9,055 bases of DNA from an uncultured Anaerolineae bacterium (GCA_903882765.1 CAIRYE010000388.1:1-9055), one strand, 5' to 3'. Counted from the stretch's first letter, positions 1 through 5,533 are shown. Notes: generated by a model not told the origin, from the sequence alone. A program made the numbers and translations.

Positions 1-927
1 ATCAGAGAGCGCATGCGGGGGATCGTTATGAACTTCCACGATCAAACCATCCGCGCCGGCTGCCACCGCTGCCTTAGCCACGGATTCTACATAAGAAGCC
101 TCCCCGGTAGAATGGGAAGGATCGAGAACAACGGGCAAATGGGTCATATTCTTGAGGACTGGTATTGCGTTGATATCGGTGGTGTTACGGGTTGAGGTCT
201 CAAAGGTACGGATACCACGTTCGCACAGCATTACACGGTTGTTTCCGCCGCTAAGAATGTACTCAGATGCCATCAACATCTCCTCGATCGTGGCGGAGAG
301 GCCTCTTTTTAGTAGAACAGCGGTGCGGGTTTCCCCTACGGCTCTAAGAAGGTTGTAGTTCTGCATATTACGAGCGCCTATCTGAAGTACGTCAACATAC
401 TTGGTCATTACTTCGATTTGAGATACGGCCATAATTTCTACAACAATGGGAAGACCGGTCTTCTCGCGAGCTTCGGCTAAGAATTCCAAACCTTCTTCAC
501 CTAAACCTTGAAAAACATAGGGCGATGTGCGTGGTTTGAAAACACCGCCGCGAAGAGCGTTGGCGCCAGCTTCTTTAACTGCTTGGGCGATCTCTAATAA
601 TTGCTCGCGGTTTTCGACAGAGCATGGTCCGGCGATGATCGGGATCTCTTTTCCGCCGATGCTAAACCCATCCAAAGGAAAAACTGAATTCTCTTCGTGA
701 AACTGGCGAGAACTAAGTTTATATGGTTTTGAAATGCGGGTTACTTGTAAAACCCCGGGTAACACTTCAAACAGATCGGTTGGAACTGAATGGCTATCCC
801 CAACGGCGCCGATAATGGTTTGCTCAATTCCTTCGATCACGTGGGCGGAAAGATGGGCTTCTTCAATGTGCTTAATAACATGGTCAATTTGCTGCCGGGA
901 AGCACCCGGTATCATTACGATCATCAT
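1..927 (-). CDS. aroF: DAHP synthase, second tandem copy, C-terminus cut by window edge
   Basis: Predicted 3-deoxy-D-arabino-heptulosonate-7-phosphate synthase, which condenses phosphoenolpyruvate and erythrose-4-phosphate in the first step of the shikimate pathway. The frame is open from the ATG at 927 to the window edge, giving residues 1-309; the remaining C-terminus (about 30 residues by comparison with the neighbour) lies outside. Residues 1 to about 65 form the ferredoxin-like/ACT-like regulatory domain of the Thermotoga-type enzyme; the TIM barrel follows. Visible motifs are GPCSVE (Cys102), RGGVFKPRTSPY, ARNMQN, LLKRG, LDPSHSTG (His272), IVEVH (Glu298) and LSD (Asp309, the last residue in the window). 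These four are the metal ligands of the family. The gene starts 16 bases after the stop of the upstream copy, with AGAGG upstream of the ATG. It aligns with that copy without net insertions up to residue 309, but the two are clearly diverged. The family call is firm; its feedback specificity cannot be read. Confidence 0.95.
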   Translation of the reverse strand, partial: MMIVMIPGASRQQIDHVIKHIEEAHLSAHVIEGIEQTIIGAVGDSHSVPTDLFEVLPGVLQVTRISKPYKLSSRQFHEENSVFPLDGFSIGGKEIPIIAGPCSVENREQLLEIAQAVKEAGANALRGGVFKPRTSPYVFQGLGEEGLEFLAEAREKTGLPIVVEIMAVSQIEVMTKYVDVLQIGARNMQNYNLLRAVGETRTAVLLKRGLSATIEEMLMASEYILSGGNNRVMLCERGIRTFETSTRNTTDINAIPVLKNMTHLPVVLDPSHSTGEASYVESVAKAAVAAGADGLIVEVHNDPPHALSD

Positions 928-943
928 AAGATTTTTTTCCTCT

Positions 944-1969
944 TTATTGAATTGTAGCGAGATTACGGCCAAGGATCTGGGCAATTTGTCCCACTTCCTT
1001 TACCATTTTCGCAAATTTTTCTGGTTTTAAAGATTGCTTTCCATCGGAAACAGCATTAGATGGATCAGGGTGAACTTCAATGATCAAGCCATCAGCGCCT
1101 GCCGCAATGGCGGCGCGGGCAATCGACGTCACGTAATCGGCAAGGCCGGTGCTGTGTGATGGGTCGAGAAATACCGGTAAATGAGTGTGACTCTTTAGAA
1201 CCGGTACGGCGTTGATATCGGTGGTATTGCGGGTGGAGTTCTCGTACGTGCGAATGCCGCGCTCGCAAAGGATTACATTTTTATTTCCACCAGATAGTAT
1301 ATATTCAGCGGACATAAGCAGCTCTTCGATCGTTGCGCTTAGACCTCTTTTTAGTAAAACCGCTGTCGTGGTTTCGCCAATGCTTCGCAACAAATTGAAA
1401 TTTTGCATATTCCGCGCTCCAATTTGGAAGACATCAACATAATCCAGCATCATTTCTAACTGAGTTTGGCTCATGATCTCAACCACCAGGGGCAATCCAG
1501 TAATCTCACGGGCTTCCGCCATATATTTCAACCCTTCTTCGCCCATGCCCTGAAAAGCATAAGGTGAGGTTCGGGGTTTGAACACACCACCACGCAAGGC
1601 GATCGCGCCTGCTTCTTTGACCGCGATAGCGGTTTCAATGATCTGGGAACGGGATTCAACCGAACATGGACCCGCAATCACGCCTACGTCTTCTCCGCCA
1701 AAAATAGTTTTACGTATGGTGAATTGTGTGTTTAGGGGCTGAAATTGGCGGCTCGCCAATTTATAAGGCTGAGTAATGCGCTTTACTATATCCACCCCGT
1801 CCAAAATTTCGAATATCTCCGTGGCAATATTGTGTGTTTCGCCAACGGCACCAATTATAGTTGCCTCAACGCCCTGAGAAAGATGAACCGCTAAACCAGC
1901 ATCTTTGACGTGCTTGATGACATTTTCGACCTGGGCCGGAGTGGCATTGTTGTGCATGATGATCATCAT
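944..1969 (-). CDS. aroF: DAHP synthase, first tandem copy, complete
   Basis: Complete 341-residue DAHP synthase, close to the length of the Thermotoga maritima enzyme, in which the N-terminal ferredoxin-like domain mediates Tyr/Phe feedback. Residues 1 to about 65 are that domain (start MMIIMHNN, then TIIGAVGETH). The barrel follows with IAGPCSVES (Cys102), LRGGVFKPRTSPY (125-137), IGARNMQNF (183-191), LLKRGLSAT (205-213), CERGIRT (235-241), LDPSHSTG (His272), LIIEVH (Glu298) and AVSDGKQSL (Asp309). All four metal ligands and the substrate-binding KPRTSPY and KRG motifs are present, so the enzyme should be active. AGGAC stands about 11 bases before the ATG. It lies 25 bases downstream of aroH and 16 bases upstream of a second DAHP synthase, so the three genes form one operon. 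Expression probably depends on the Phe/Tyr leader attenuator upstream of aroH. What is unusual is the tandem paralogue of the same family. Confidence 0.97.
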   Translation of the reverse strand: MMIIMHNNATPAQVENVIKHVKDAGLAVHLSQGVEATIIGAVGETHNIATEIFEILDGVDIVKRITQPYKLASRQFQPLNTQFTIRKTIFGGEDVGVIAGPCSVESRSQIIETAIAVKEAGAIALRGGVFKPRTSPYAFQGMGEEGLKYMAEAREITGLPLVVEIMSQTQLEMMLDYVDVFQIGARNMQNFNLLRSIGETTTAVLLKRGLSATIEELLMSAEYILSGGNKNVILCERGIRTYENSTRNTTDINAVPVLKSHTHLPVFLDPSHSTGLADYVTSIARAAIAAGADGLIIEVHPDPSNAVSDGKQSLKPEKFAKMVKEVGQIAQILGRNLATIQ

Positions 1970-1994
1970 ATCGTTTTTGTCCTAAATTGCGAAT

Positions 1995-2357
1995 TTATTT
2001 TGAAAGATCAGGTCGTAACCTAACCGCTTCATTTAAGTACACATGCTTGATCTCGCTTTGGTTAAGGTCAGTGTTCCAATGGATAAGTACCCGAACACAA
2101 TGCGGTAAACTACCCGGAACTGGAATTTCGGTGCTGCAAAGCAAGGGCACTGTGTTCCACCCCATTTTGCGGGCAGCCTGGGCGGGGTGAACTGATACCA
2201 GATCGAGCGTGACTGTAAAGAAAATGGAGGCGATGTCATTTGAGTCGAGCGACGGATTCCCTTCCAATAGTTTTTGTAACAACTCCGCGGTTGCCGCAAG
2301 AATTAAAGTGGGGTTATCTTCTGGAACAGTTGTAGCGCCTCTAATACCTCTAACCAT
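1995..2357 (-). CDS. aroH: chorismate mutase, AroH type
   Basis: Monofunctional chorismate mutase of the Bacillus subtilis AroH fold, a trimeric cytoplasmic enzyme that turns chorismate into prephenate on the way to Phe and Tyr. With the start chosen here the protein has 120 residues. It opens with VRGIRGATTV, the family N-terminal signature, and retains the active-site residues in family spacing: Arg6, Cys74, Glu77, Arg89 and Tyr107 (the B. subtilis equivalents are Arg7, Cys75, Glu78, Arg90 and Tyr108). It ends in HVYLNEAVRLRPDL, also typical. A TTG two codons upstream (2363) is in frame, but AGGAG at 2369-2365 lies 7 bases from the ATG at 2357 and only 1 base from the TTG, so the ATG is preferred. 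It is the first structural gene of the aromatic operon and sits immediately behind an intrinsic terminator and a Phe/Tyr-rich leader ORF. Confidence 0.97.
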   Translation of the reverse strand: MVRGIRGATTVPEDNPTLILAATAELLQKLLEGNPSLDSNDIASIFFTVTLDLVSVHPAQAARKMGWNTVPLLCSTEIPVPGSLPHCVRVLIHWNTDLNQSEIKHVYLNEAVRLRPDLSK

Positions 2358-2364
2358 TTGCAAT

Positions 2365-2369
2365 CTCCT
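2365..2369 (-). promoter_or_regulatory. Shine-Dalgarno site of aroH
   Basis: AGGAG, 7 bases before the ATG at 2357. It fixes the aroH start and lies only 3 bases after the U run of the upstream terminator, so only transcripts that read through the terminator carry it. Confidence 0.85.
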
Positions 2370-2372
2370 AAT

Positions 2373-2400
2373 AAAAAAGCGAGCCGATTGGCTCGCTTTT
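2373..2400 (-). terminator. intrinsic terminator acting as attenuator in the aroH leader
   Basis: On the minus strand, GCGAGCC (2396-2390), loop AATC, GGCTCGC (2385-2379) form a perfect 7-bp GC-rich stem. Flanking AAAA (2400-2397) can pair with the first four of six Ts (2378-2373), lengthening it to 11 bp. GC stem plus U run is the intrinsic terminator signature. It stands between the leader peptide stop and the aroH Shine-Dalgarno site, with no gene of its own to end, so its natural role is conditional termination of the aroH-aroF-aroF transcript. The stem also has a T run on the plus strand, but no plus-strand gene is there to use it. Confidence 0.92.
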
Positions 2401-2436
2401 AGGGTTATTTTGTCACTTTTCCTTTTAAGCTAAACC
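2390..2436 (-). promoter_or_regulatory. candidate antiterminator pairing (segments 2 and 3)
   Basis: In the minus-strand RNA, GGUUUAGCUU (2436-2427), the last codons of the leader ORF plus the U of its stop, can pair with AAGCGAGCC (2398-2390), the 5' arm of the terminator. This gives nine pairs (two of them G-U) with one bulged A at 2431. After a short internal loop, AGG (2423-2421) can pair with CCU (2403-2401) and extend the helix. The pairing is mutually exclusive with the terminator. A ribosome stopped at the UAA would cover segment 2 and so allow termination; a ribosome stalled earlier on Phe or Tyr codons would leave it free. The base pairs are read by eye; no folding energy was computed. 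Confidence 0.68.
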
Positions 2437-2505
2437 AACGGGTTCATATCTTTCGAAACCGTAAAAATAGTTAAAGCTATAAAAGGATACAAAGGTCTGT
2501 TTCAT
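2425..2505 (-). CDS. Phe/Tyr-rich leader peptide of the aroH operon
   Basis: A 26-codon ORF, ATG at 2505 and TAA at 2427-2425, too short for most gene finders. It begins MKQTFVSFYSF; nine of 26 residues are aromatic: Phe at 5, 8, 11, 14 and 17, and Tyr at 9, 13, 15 and 20. There is no Trp or His. Codons 13-15 read Tyr-Phe-Tyr. It lies between a good promoter and an intrinsic terminator, upstream of chorismate mutase and two DAHP synthases, whose pathway makes Phe and Tyr. By analogy with the pheA and trp leader peptides, translation should stall when charged tRNA-Phe or tRNA-Tyr is short, releasing segment 2 (2436-2427) to block the terminator. The peptide itself probably has no function. There is no Shine-Dalgarno site, and the predicted transcript starts only a few bases before the ATG, so initiation may be leaderless. 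Composition and position together make chance unlikely. Confidence 0.9.
   Translation of the reverse strand: MKQTFVSFYSFNYFYGFERYEPVGLA
2431..2446 (-). promoter_or_regulatory. candidate 1:2 (pause/protector) hairpin in leader
   Basis: UGAACC (2446-2441), loop CGUU, GGUUUA (2436-2431) form a 6-bp stem with one G-U pair in the minus-strand RNA. It uses the same segment 2 as the antiterminator, so the two exclude each other. It starts at the third base of the last Tyr codon of the leader ORF. In a classical attenuator this is the 1:2 hairpin, which forms when no ribosome is present or behind a passing one. It is short and is a weaker call than the terminator. Confidence 0.5.
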
Positions 2506-2515
2506 ATTGGAGTGT

Positions 2516-2544
2516 ATTCTATTGTAAGACTGAACATTCGTCAA
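2516..2544 (-). promoter_or_regulatory. sigma70-type promoter of the aromatic operon
   Basis: Minus strand: TTGACG (2544-2539) and TAGAAT (2521-2516) separated by exactly 17 bases, one mismatch each from the -35 and -10 consensus. The predicted start of transcription is near 2509, 3 to 5 bases before the leader peptide ATG at 2505. It lies just after the terminator of the preceding gene, so the aromatic operon has its own transcript. Confidence 0.82.
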
Positions 2545-2569
2545 GGAAATAGCGCTGTAAATGTAAGAA

Positions 2570-2591
2570 CCCTCCAACTATGGTTGAAGGG
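2570..2591 (-). terminator. terminator hairpin after the pyruvyl transferase gene
   Basis: Beginning 5 bases after the stop codon, CCTTCAAC (2590-2583), loop CATA, GTTGGAGG (2578-2571) form an 8-bp stem, 9 bp if C2591-G2570 is added. U2587-G2574 is a wobble pair in the minus-strand RNA but would be a C-A mismatch in plus-strand RNA, which argues for minus-strand use. The following tract (TTCTTACATTT) is only moderately T-rich, so termination may be incomplete. Confidence 0.65.
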
Positions 2592-2595
2592 GTAC

Positions 2596-3783
2596 TTATT
2601 TATTTCTCAATAATTGGTCTATCGGAGAGGTAGCATTCAATTTCAGAACTGCTACATTAATTTGCATTTGCTCATGTATGGACGAATAATCTGATTGGAT
2701 ACCATCAAAAAGCTGAATCACCTCTTGGGGTTTCTGAGTGATCGGATCGAAAATCCATTTATCCATCTTCAGCATCTGCATAATTCCAAAATGTTTCTGG
2801 TCAAAGGCATACATCACAACAGGACAACCTGAAATACAGGATGTAATCGCGCCATGCACTCTAGTAACAAGGCCGGTCTTACAATGCTTATAGATACCCT
2901 GAATAACACGCGGATCTATGTTTTCATCAATTAGCAAGGCTTCACTGCCGTGTTTTGCTTTTTCAATAATTATTCTGGCGGCAATCCTATCATCATCCAA
3001 CCCAACAGTATTCATTGGAACAAATATGGGTTGATACCCATTTTCAACTGCCCAATCTAAAACCGCCGCGTAGGTTTCTATCTGCTTTTCCTGGCTTGAC
3101 TGGTCTTGAGGTTTGTAGTGTGTATGAGCTTCCCCATCATGGACCCGAAAGGTTCGCGGAGTAAGAGCTACTAATTCTTTTTTGGGGTGAGAGAGATTAT
3201 ACCCAGCACGTAACAAAAGCTGTTCGCCGATCGTATCTTCATCGAACTCCATCGCGAACACAGGGTCTGGAGCAATGCTAATTTTTTGCGGGTTTGCGCC
3301 ACAGTCCTTTAGCAATTCCAGTGTTTTTAAATCTCGACAAGTCATTACAGAACAACGGGACACCAGTATTCTAAGCACCCATTTTGTAAAGAAGGAATTT
3401 ATTTTTTGGCTAGAAACACTCCATAAAATGACCGGGACGCGAAACAAAATGGACAAGACGCAAATAAAAGCGATCGAGATAGTATGGAGAAAATCATCGT
3501 AGAAAGGGACACCACCACCAAAAATGAAAAAATCGGTATTCGAAAAAGAGGAAATAAAATCGAACAAACCATAACGAGAATGAATTGGGAATGAATTTGA
3601 AAGTTTTTTATCCCCAAGGTATTGTTCGATGATCTCAGGTTTAGCAGTTGGAATAATAAACGAAGTATTAAACTGCAATACTTTATTAATTATGTCCATA
3701 ATGGCTAATAATAGAGCCTTATCTCCGAGATTTCCACTACCATACCATGCTCCCCATATTATAAAACGAAGATGTTTTCCCAA
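2596..3783 (-). CDS. polysaccharide pyruvyl transferase family protein (CsaB-like)
   Basis: Resembles the polysaccharide pyruvyl transferase family, whose members move pyruvate from phosphoenolpyruvate onto sugars of cell-wall or exopolysaccharides as a ketal. Numbered from the start given (395 residues), there is an N-terminal Rossmann-like strand FIIWGAW followed by YGSGNLGDKALL (GSGNLGD at 15-21, the family signature), then FIFGGGVPFYDD near 87-97, and C-terminally GLVTRVHGAI (Arg308, His310) and MYAFDQKHFG. Mature family proteins are of similar length. No ATG is available near the start: TTG 3795, GTG 3792 and TTG 3783 are in frame. GGTGA at 3793-3789 lies 5 bases before TTG 3783, so that start is preferred; TTG 3795 would add four residues. 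A hydrophobic stretch at about 100-121 is probably buried rather than membrane-spanning. The gene sits downstream of a flippase and glycosyltransferase, so a surface glycan is the likely target; the acceptor sugar is unknown. Confidence 0.85.
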   Translation of the reverse strand: MGKHLRFIIWGAWYGSGNLGDKALLLAIMDIINKVLQFNTSFIIPTAKPEIIEQYLGDKKLSNSFPIHSRYGLFDFISSFSNTDFFIFGGGVPFYDDFLHTISIAFICVLSILFRVPVILWSVSSQKINSFFTKWVLRILVSRCSVMTCRDLKTLELLKDCGANPQKISIAPDPVFAMEFDEDTIGEQLLLRAGYNLSHPKKELVALTPRTFRVHDGEAHTHYKPQDQSSQEKQIETYAAVLDWAVENGYQPIFVPMNTVGLDDDRIAARIIIEKAKHGSEALLIDENIDPRVIQGIYKHCKTGLVTRVHGAITSCISGCPVVMYAFDQKHFGIMQMLKMDKWIFDPITQKPQEVIQLFDGIQSDYSSIHEQMQINVAVLKLNATSPIDQLLRNK

Positions 3784-3788
3784 ATCAA

Positions 3789-3793
3789 TCACC
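3789..3793 (-). promoter_or_regulatory. Shine-Dalgarno-like site deciding a TTG start
   Basis: GGTGA, 5 bases before the TTG at 3783. The two alternative in-frame starts (TTG 3795, GTG 3792) have only AT-rich sequence upstream and would themselves overlap this site. Confidence 0.5.
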
Positions 3794-3812
3794 AATAAAT
3801 TTTAAGATGGGT

Positions 3813-3835
3813 AAAAAAACACCCCAATTTGAGGT
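3813..3835 (-). terminator. small hairpin with U7 run in the 5' region of the pyruvyl transferase gene
   Basis: Minus strand: ACCTC (3835-3831), loop AAATT, GGGGT (3825-3821), then G and seven Ts (3819-3813). The 5-bp stem includes a U-G wobble at 3832/3824 that would be an A-C mismatch in plus-strand RNA, so it belongs to minus-strand transcripts. It lies between a TATAAT box and the start codon. It could end leftover transcription from the flippase operon or act as a weak attenuator of the downstream gene. The stem is short, so the call is tentative. Confidence 0.4.
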
Positions 3836-3852
3836 TTTCTTTCACGAAACAG

Positions 3853-3858
3853 ATTATA
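3853..3858 (-). promoter_or_regulatory. possible -10 box upstream of the pyruvyl transferase gene
   Basis: A perfect TATAAT on the minus strand about 70 bases before the TTG start. No convincing -35 stands at 16 to 18 bases: the hexamer at 17 bases is TGCCTT, and TTGTCC is only 13 bases away. A gap of about 410 bases after the flippase gene makes a separate promoter plausible. Confidence 0.35.
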
Positions 3859-3899
3859 CACTAAGCATCGGGGACAAGGCATAAAAGGGTTGAAAAATA

Positions 3900-4073
3900 A
3901 TGAAATTACTCGATTCGATCATTATGGTATTTATCACTTTCTTTTCCAGCCTTGGTTCGAATGTTGAAAAAGTTTTCTCGAGTTATCGAAAAAAACAAAA
4001 AAGTAAGAAACAGTTCGAAAAAGGAAAATGGAATTTAGAAGGCAATGGTAAACGAAGGAAAAATACCGTATAA
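3900..4073 (+). CDS. possible small protein, hydrophobic N-terminus with lysine-rich tail
   Basis: A 57-codon ORF on the opposite strand from all other genes, inside the gap between the flippase and pyruvyl transferase genes. It is not recognised. It begins MKLLDSIIMVFITFFSSLGS, one hydrophobic segment (about residues 7-19), followed by a basic tail rich in Lys and Arg (about residues 30-55). That layout suits a small single-pass membrane peptide, but A-rich DNA also yields Lys-rich frames by chance. AGGG at 3886-3889 is 10 bases from the ATG, a long spacing, and no good plus-strand promoter was found. Nothing in the neighbourhood requires it. Treat as hypothetical. Confidence 0.25.
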   Translation: MKLLDSIIMVFITFFSSLGSNVEKVFSSYRKKQKSKKQFEKGKWNLEGNGKRRKNTV

Positions 4074-4196
4074 ACGAATAATAATTCACTTGAGGCAGTT
4101 ATGCTTTTGACCTAAAAGATATTTTTTTTCTTTATTCTCAAAAATAATTATTCGGGAATCCCTGCATTCGGTCAATTCTACCTTGTGATAGGCCTC

Positions 4197-5516
4197 TTAA
4201 ATAGGCAGGCAGTTTATTCCGAGCTTCTTTTTCACCAAAAACCAGATCATAACATTCCAAACGATCAGCGATACCGCTGTTGCGACGGCTGCGCCGACGA
4301 TTCCCCATAAGTCTGAGAATACGTAGATCATTACCAAATTCATTGTGGTAGTAAAAAATCGGATCTTTGCGGTATCCCGCTCAAAACCCGTCATGGTTAG
4401 GAATAATGAGGAAGCGCCAGTTATTGAGTCAACTACCTGCCCAGCGATCAGGATCAAAACAATGGTATACGCTGTTTTGTATTCTTTGCCATAAAAGAAA
4501 TTTACAAAATATTTGCCAAAAAAGTAGAAAAGAACATAAATTGCGCTATTGATCAAGATGATCCAGCGAGCGCTAAGGCGTGCTAAGTATTGCAAATGAA
4601 CCATATCATTCTTTGCGTAATATTTCGAGATCTGTGAACTTAGTAACGGGTAAAGGATCAGTCGACCGAAATCAGCGAGGATCGCGATCTGAATGCCTAC
4701 GCGGTAAATACCTAATTCGGCGTACTTTACAAAAATACCAACAATGATCAGGCTAAGCCATTTATTCAAGATCTGCATCCCGGAGATCGATGCTAAACTG
4801 AGTGTGCTTTTCAGCCACTCTATTCGATCATAAACCGGAGATGCTTTTAATATTTCACCCGGCGCGATCCGAAATAGTATAAAGAGCCCGAACCCTAGCG
4901 AAAGAAACGATGCGCCAACTTGGAGTAAGATCGCTAGTAAAGGGGTAACCTGATAACCAATCTGGGTTGTTGCGACTATCAGGAATCCAATAAACAGGCC
5001 AGGCAACAATACCTGTTCTGCTACTTGAGCGATCGCAATACGATGAAATCCCCGTATCCCAGAACTTAATATTGCTAAAACCCCAAATAACGGAACTAAC
5101 AACATGCCCCAAACTAAGGGTTCATGTAGATCCTCTGAGATCAACTTTCCCAAAAACGGTCTGACAAGGGGATAACCAATAATGAAAAGGACGGATGTCC
5201 CAATAATTATCGAAACTGACCATCTCCAAAAACCATTGATCTTTGCCCAATCTCGATTTTCTACTAATCGAGCGGTTTCACGCACCATCAATTGTGGTAA
5301 ACCGATCTCGGTTGGAGCGCCGACCACGCTAATGATAGCCAAAACCTGGGTGAAAATACCAAAGTTTCTTGTTCCTAGGGTTCGAGCTAACACTACTGAA
5401 GTGAGGAATGTAAGACCAATATTGATGATCTTTACAAGAAAAACCCATTTTCCTTCGGAATACATCCACTGATCCTTAGCAAACATCGCTGTGATCTTGT
5501 GGGTAAGTTTATTCAT
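4197..5516 (-). CDS. polysaccharide flippase, Wzx-like (MOP superfamily)
   Basis: A 439-residue polytopic membrane protein resembling the Wzx/polysaccharide biosynthesis transporters that flip lipid-linked oligosaccharides across the cytoplasmic membrane. About 12 hydrophobic segments are visible, roughly at residues 24-45, 53-75, 100-120, 134-154, 166-184, 191-216, 237-262, 268-292, 317-341, 348-372, 387-400 and 403-427. The stretch KIINIGLTFLTSVVLARTLG, followed by FGIFTQVLAII, is typical of the family's first two helices, and the N-terminus has the usual cytoplasmic amphipathic lead. GGTGG lies 9 bases before the ATG. It follows the second propeller gene by 17 bases and so belongs to the glycosyltransferase-propeller operon. 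Substrate cannot be read from sequence. The gene contains 26 GATC sites, about five times a uniform-base expectation. Confidence 0.9.
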   Translation of the reverse strand: MNKLTHKITAMFAKDQWMYSEGKWVFLVKIINIGLTFLTSVVLARTLGTRNFGIFTQVLAIISVVGAPTEIGLPQLMVRETARLVENRDWAKINGFWRWSVSIIIGTSVLFIIGYPLVRPFLGKLISEDLHEPLVWGMLLVPLFGVLAILSSGIRGFHRIAIAQVAEQVLLPGLFIGFLIVATTQIGYQVTPLLAILLQVGASFLSLGFGLFILFRIAPGEILKASPVYDRIEWLKSTLSLASISGMQILNKWLSLIIVGIFVKYAELGIYRVGIQIAILADFGRLILYPLLSSQISKYYAKNDMVHLQYLARLSARWIILINSAIYVLFYFFGKYFVNFFYGKEYKTAYTIVLILIAGQVVDSITGASSLFLTMTGFERDTAKIRFFTTTMNLVMIYVFSDLWGIVGAAVATAVSLIVWNVMIWFLVKKKLGINCLPI

Positions 5517-5533
5517 GATGTGTTACCACCATA

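Larger units (their letters stand above)
3796..4196. other. AT-rich intergenic gap between flippase and pyruvyl transferase genes
   Basis: About 400 bases without a confident gene, in a cluster where other gaps are under 20 bases. On the minus strand only very short frames occur (about 9 and 22 codons). Contents are the weak plus-strand ORF at 3900-4073, the TATAAT at 3858-3853 and the hairpin with U7 at 3835-3813. No clear terminator was found directly after the flippase stop; 4074-4196 holds A/T runs and nothing I can name. Confidence 0.6.

Noticed and set aside
13..1442. Plus-strand open frames across the DAHP synthase genes
   Set aside because: They run antiparallel to well-supported coding sequence, have no recognisable product and no ribosome site; similar frames recur in both copies only because the genes are paralogues.
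2358..2363. TTG at 2363 as the aroH start
   Set aside because: AGGAG at 2369-2365 would be only 1 base away; it is 7 bases from the ATG at 2357, which also matches the family N-terminus better.
2033..2433. Frames overlapping aroH on both strands (2033-2299 minus, 2209-2433 plus)
   Set aside because: The aroH frame carries the complete active-site residue set; the others show no family features, and the plus-strand one crosses the attenuator hairpin.
2358..2505. T-box riboswitch or Trp-type control of the aromatic operon
   Set aside because: The leader is about 150 bases, shorter than usual T-boxes; I see no T-box consensus sequence, while a Phe/Tyr-rich ORF is present and has no Trp codon.
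2521..2526. TACAAT as the -10 box of the aromatic operon
   Set aside because: It is only 12 bases from TTGACG; the overlapping TAGAAT has the ideal 17-base spacer.
2502..2537. An 11-codon ORF from the ATG at 2537 as the leader peptide
   Set aside because: It lies inside the predicted promoter and would not be transcribed from it; it has no Phe/Tyr enrichment comparable to the ORF at 2505.
4137..4196. Terminator directly after the flippase gene
   Set aside because: GGGATTCCC leaves almost no loop and the other repeats (CCGAAT twice) are direct, not inverted; no stable hairpin with a U run was found.
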